Shown here: positions 63,905 through 64,000 of the stretch, piece after piece
Layout: each line of letters begins with the position of its first letter
How positions within the stretch are numbered: the first letter of the stretch is position 1
DNA from: a candidate division Zixibacteria bacterium HGW-Zixibacteria-1
Lineage (GTDB): Bacteria > Zixibacteria > MSB-5A5 > GN15 > PGXB01
Direction of reading: 5' to 3'
Assembly (NCBI GenBank): GCA_002838945.1
Contig: PGXB01000010.1
Coordinates: forward strand, 89,038 to 153,037
DNA: 64,000 nucleotides
Translations under genes and position numbers: made by a program
The notes under the pieces: model-generated
Seen by the model: the letters and a program-made list of their open reading frames with translations, nothing else
Told to the model about the DNA's origin: nothing
The model's database searches: none

Positions 63905-64000
63905 TCATTCCCGCGAAGGCGGGAAGGTGGATTCACATTTGAAGTGCAACAATTGCTCTAAAAATACTTCAGACGGTGTTTGAAAGTCCAGACATTTTCT
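63905..64000 (-). CDS. IS30-family transposase, 3' end only (runs off the window)
   Basis: The last 31 codons on the minus strand read RKCLDFQTPSEVFLEQLLHF, then KCESTFPPSRE and TGA (63905-63907). RKCLxFxTPxEVF is the C-terminal signature of IS30-type transposases. The final residues are encoded by a TTCCCGC-GAAG-GCGGGAA palindrome (63908-63925). The gene starts beyond position 64000. Confidence 0.75.
   Translation of the reverse strand, partial: RKCLDFQTPSEVFLEQLLHFKCESTFPPSRE
63908..63925. repeat. Dispersed TTCCCGC/GCGGGAA palindrome
   Basis: TTCCCGC-GAAG-GCGGGAA lies within a GTCATTCCCGCGAAGGCGGG context, a widespread intergenic repeat type in bacteria. Here it forms the end of the IS30 transposase frame. 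Confidence 0.7.

Noticed and set aside
1..64000. CRISPR arrays, tRNA, rRNA, tmRNA or RNase P RNA genes
   Set aside because: No regularly spaced direct repeats and no cloverleaf or conserved RNA blocks were recognised; the only RNA gene supported is the TPP riboswitch.

Overview
The window looks like a chromosomal segment from an uncultured Gram-negative bacterium of the FCB neighbourhood, most like candidate phylum Zixibacteria. This is an inference. The evidence is a set of secreted proteins combining Ig-like or cohesin-like domains, dockerin repeats and a C-terminal YPNPFNP sorting tail; DUF5686 and TonB-dependent outer-membrane proteins; moderate GC; and many short intergenic palindromes. 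No rRNA or tRNA gene was seen to settle the taxonomy.

Layout. 1-9.3 kb: four minus-strand surface or secreted proteins with dockerin modules, three of them with sorting tails. 10-13.4 kb: a membrane-anchored alpha/beta-hydrolase-fold protein that lacks its catalytic residues, and a DUF5686 outer-membrane protein. 13.4-14.6 kb: an accessory patch with a broken DUF559 gene between two inverted pairs of a palindromic repeat. 14.6-19.7 kb: a MoxR-DUF58 cluster interrupted by an AT-rich gene flanked by inverted repeats. 19.7-29.3 kb: the conserved replication-origin neighbourhood (bactofilin, M23 peptidase, parB, parA, rsmG, mnmG, mnmE, yidC, yidD, rnpA, rpmH), with two parS sites and a cluster of DnaA-box-like motifs. 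rpmH (50 codons) and the true N-terminus of mnmE were recovered by reading the sequence directly; mnmE appears frameshifted in an A10 tract immediately after its start codon.

29.6-45.3 kb: exported peptidases, a zinc phospholipase/nuclease-like protein and central metabolism. The latter includes a two-gene operon resembling the cyanobacterial 2-oxoglutarate decarboxylase plus succinate-semialdehyde dehydrogenase bypass, a homodimeric pyruvate dehydrogenase E1, two flavodoxins and a GH13 enzyme. 45.3-52 kb: a ferritin-like protein, a DUF2934-type protein, a Tat-motif metallophosphoesterase, and a TPP riboswitch with a downstream terminator controlling a TonB receptor and a sodium:solute symporter, which I read as a thiamine or thiamine-precursor uptake operon. 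52-63.7 kb: an AT-rich pentapeptide-repeat/channel-like protein and a series of mostly single genes (M24 peptidase, Nudix, GNAT, MsrB, DUF5661, GYD-like, transglutaminase, STAS, DUF1003, tandem DinB proteins). The window ends inside the 3' end of an IS30-type transposase.

Most promising observations: the DUF559/repeat unit (13.85-14.57 kb), the riboswitch-controlled uptake operon (47.97-52.0 kb), the origin-region signals (parS, DnaA boxes, A10 frameshift in mnmE), and the repeat-flanked AT-rich gene inside the MoxR-DUF58 cluster.
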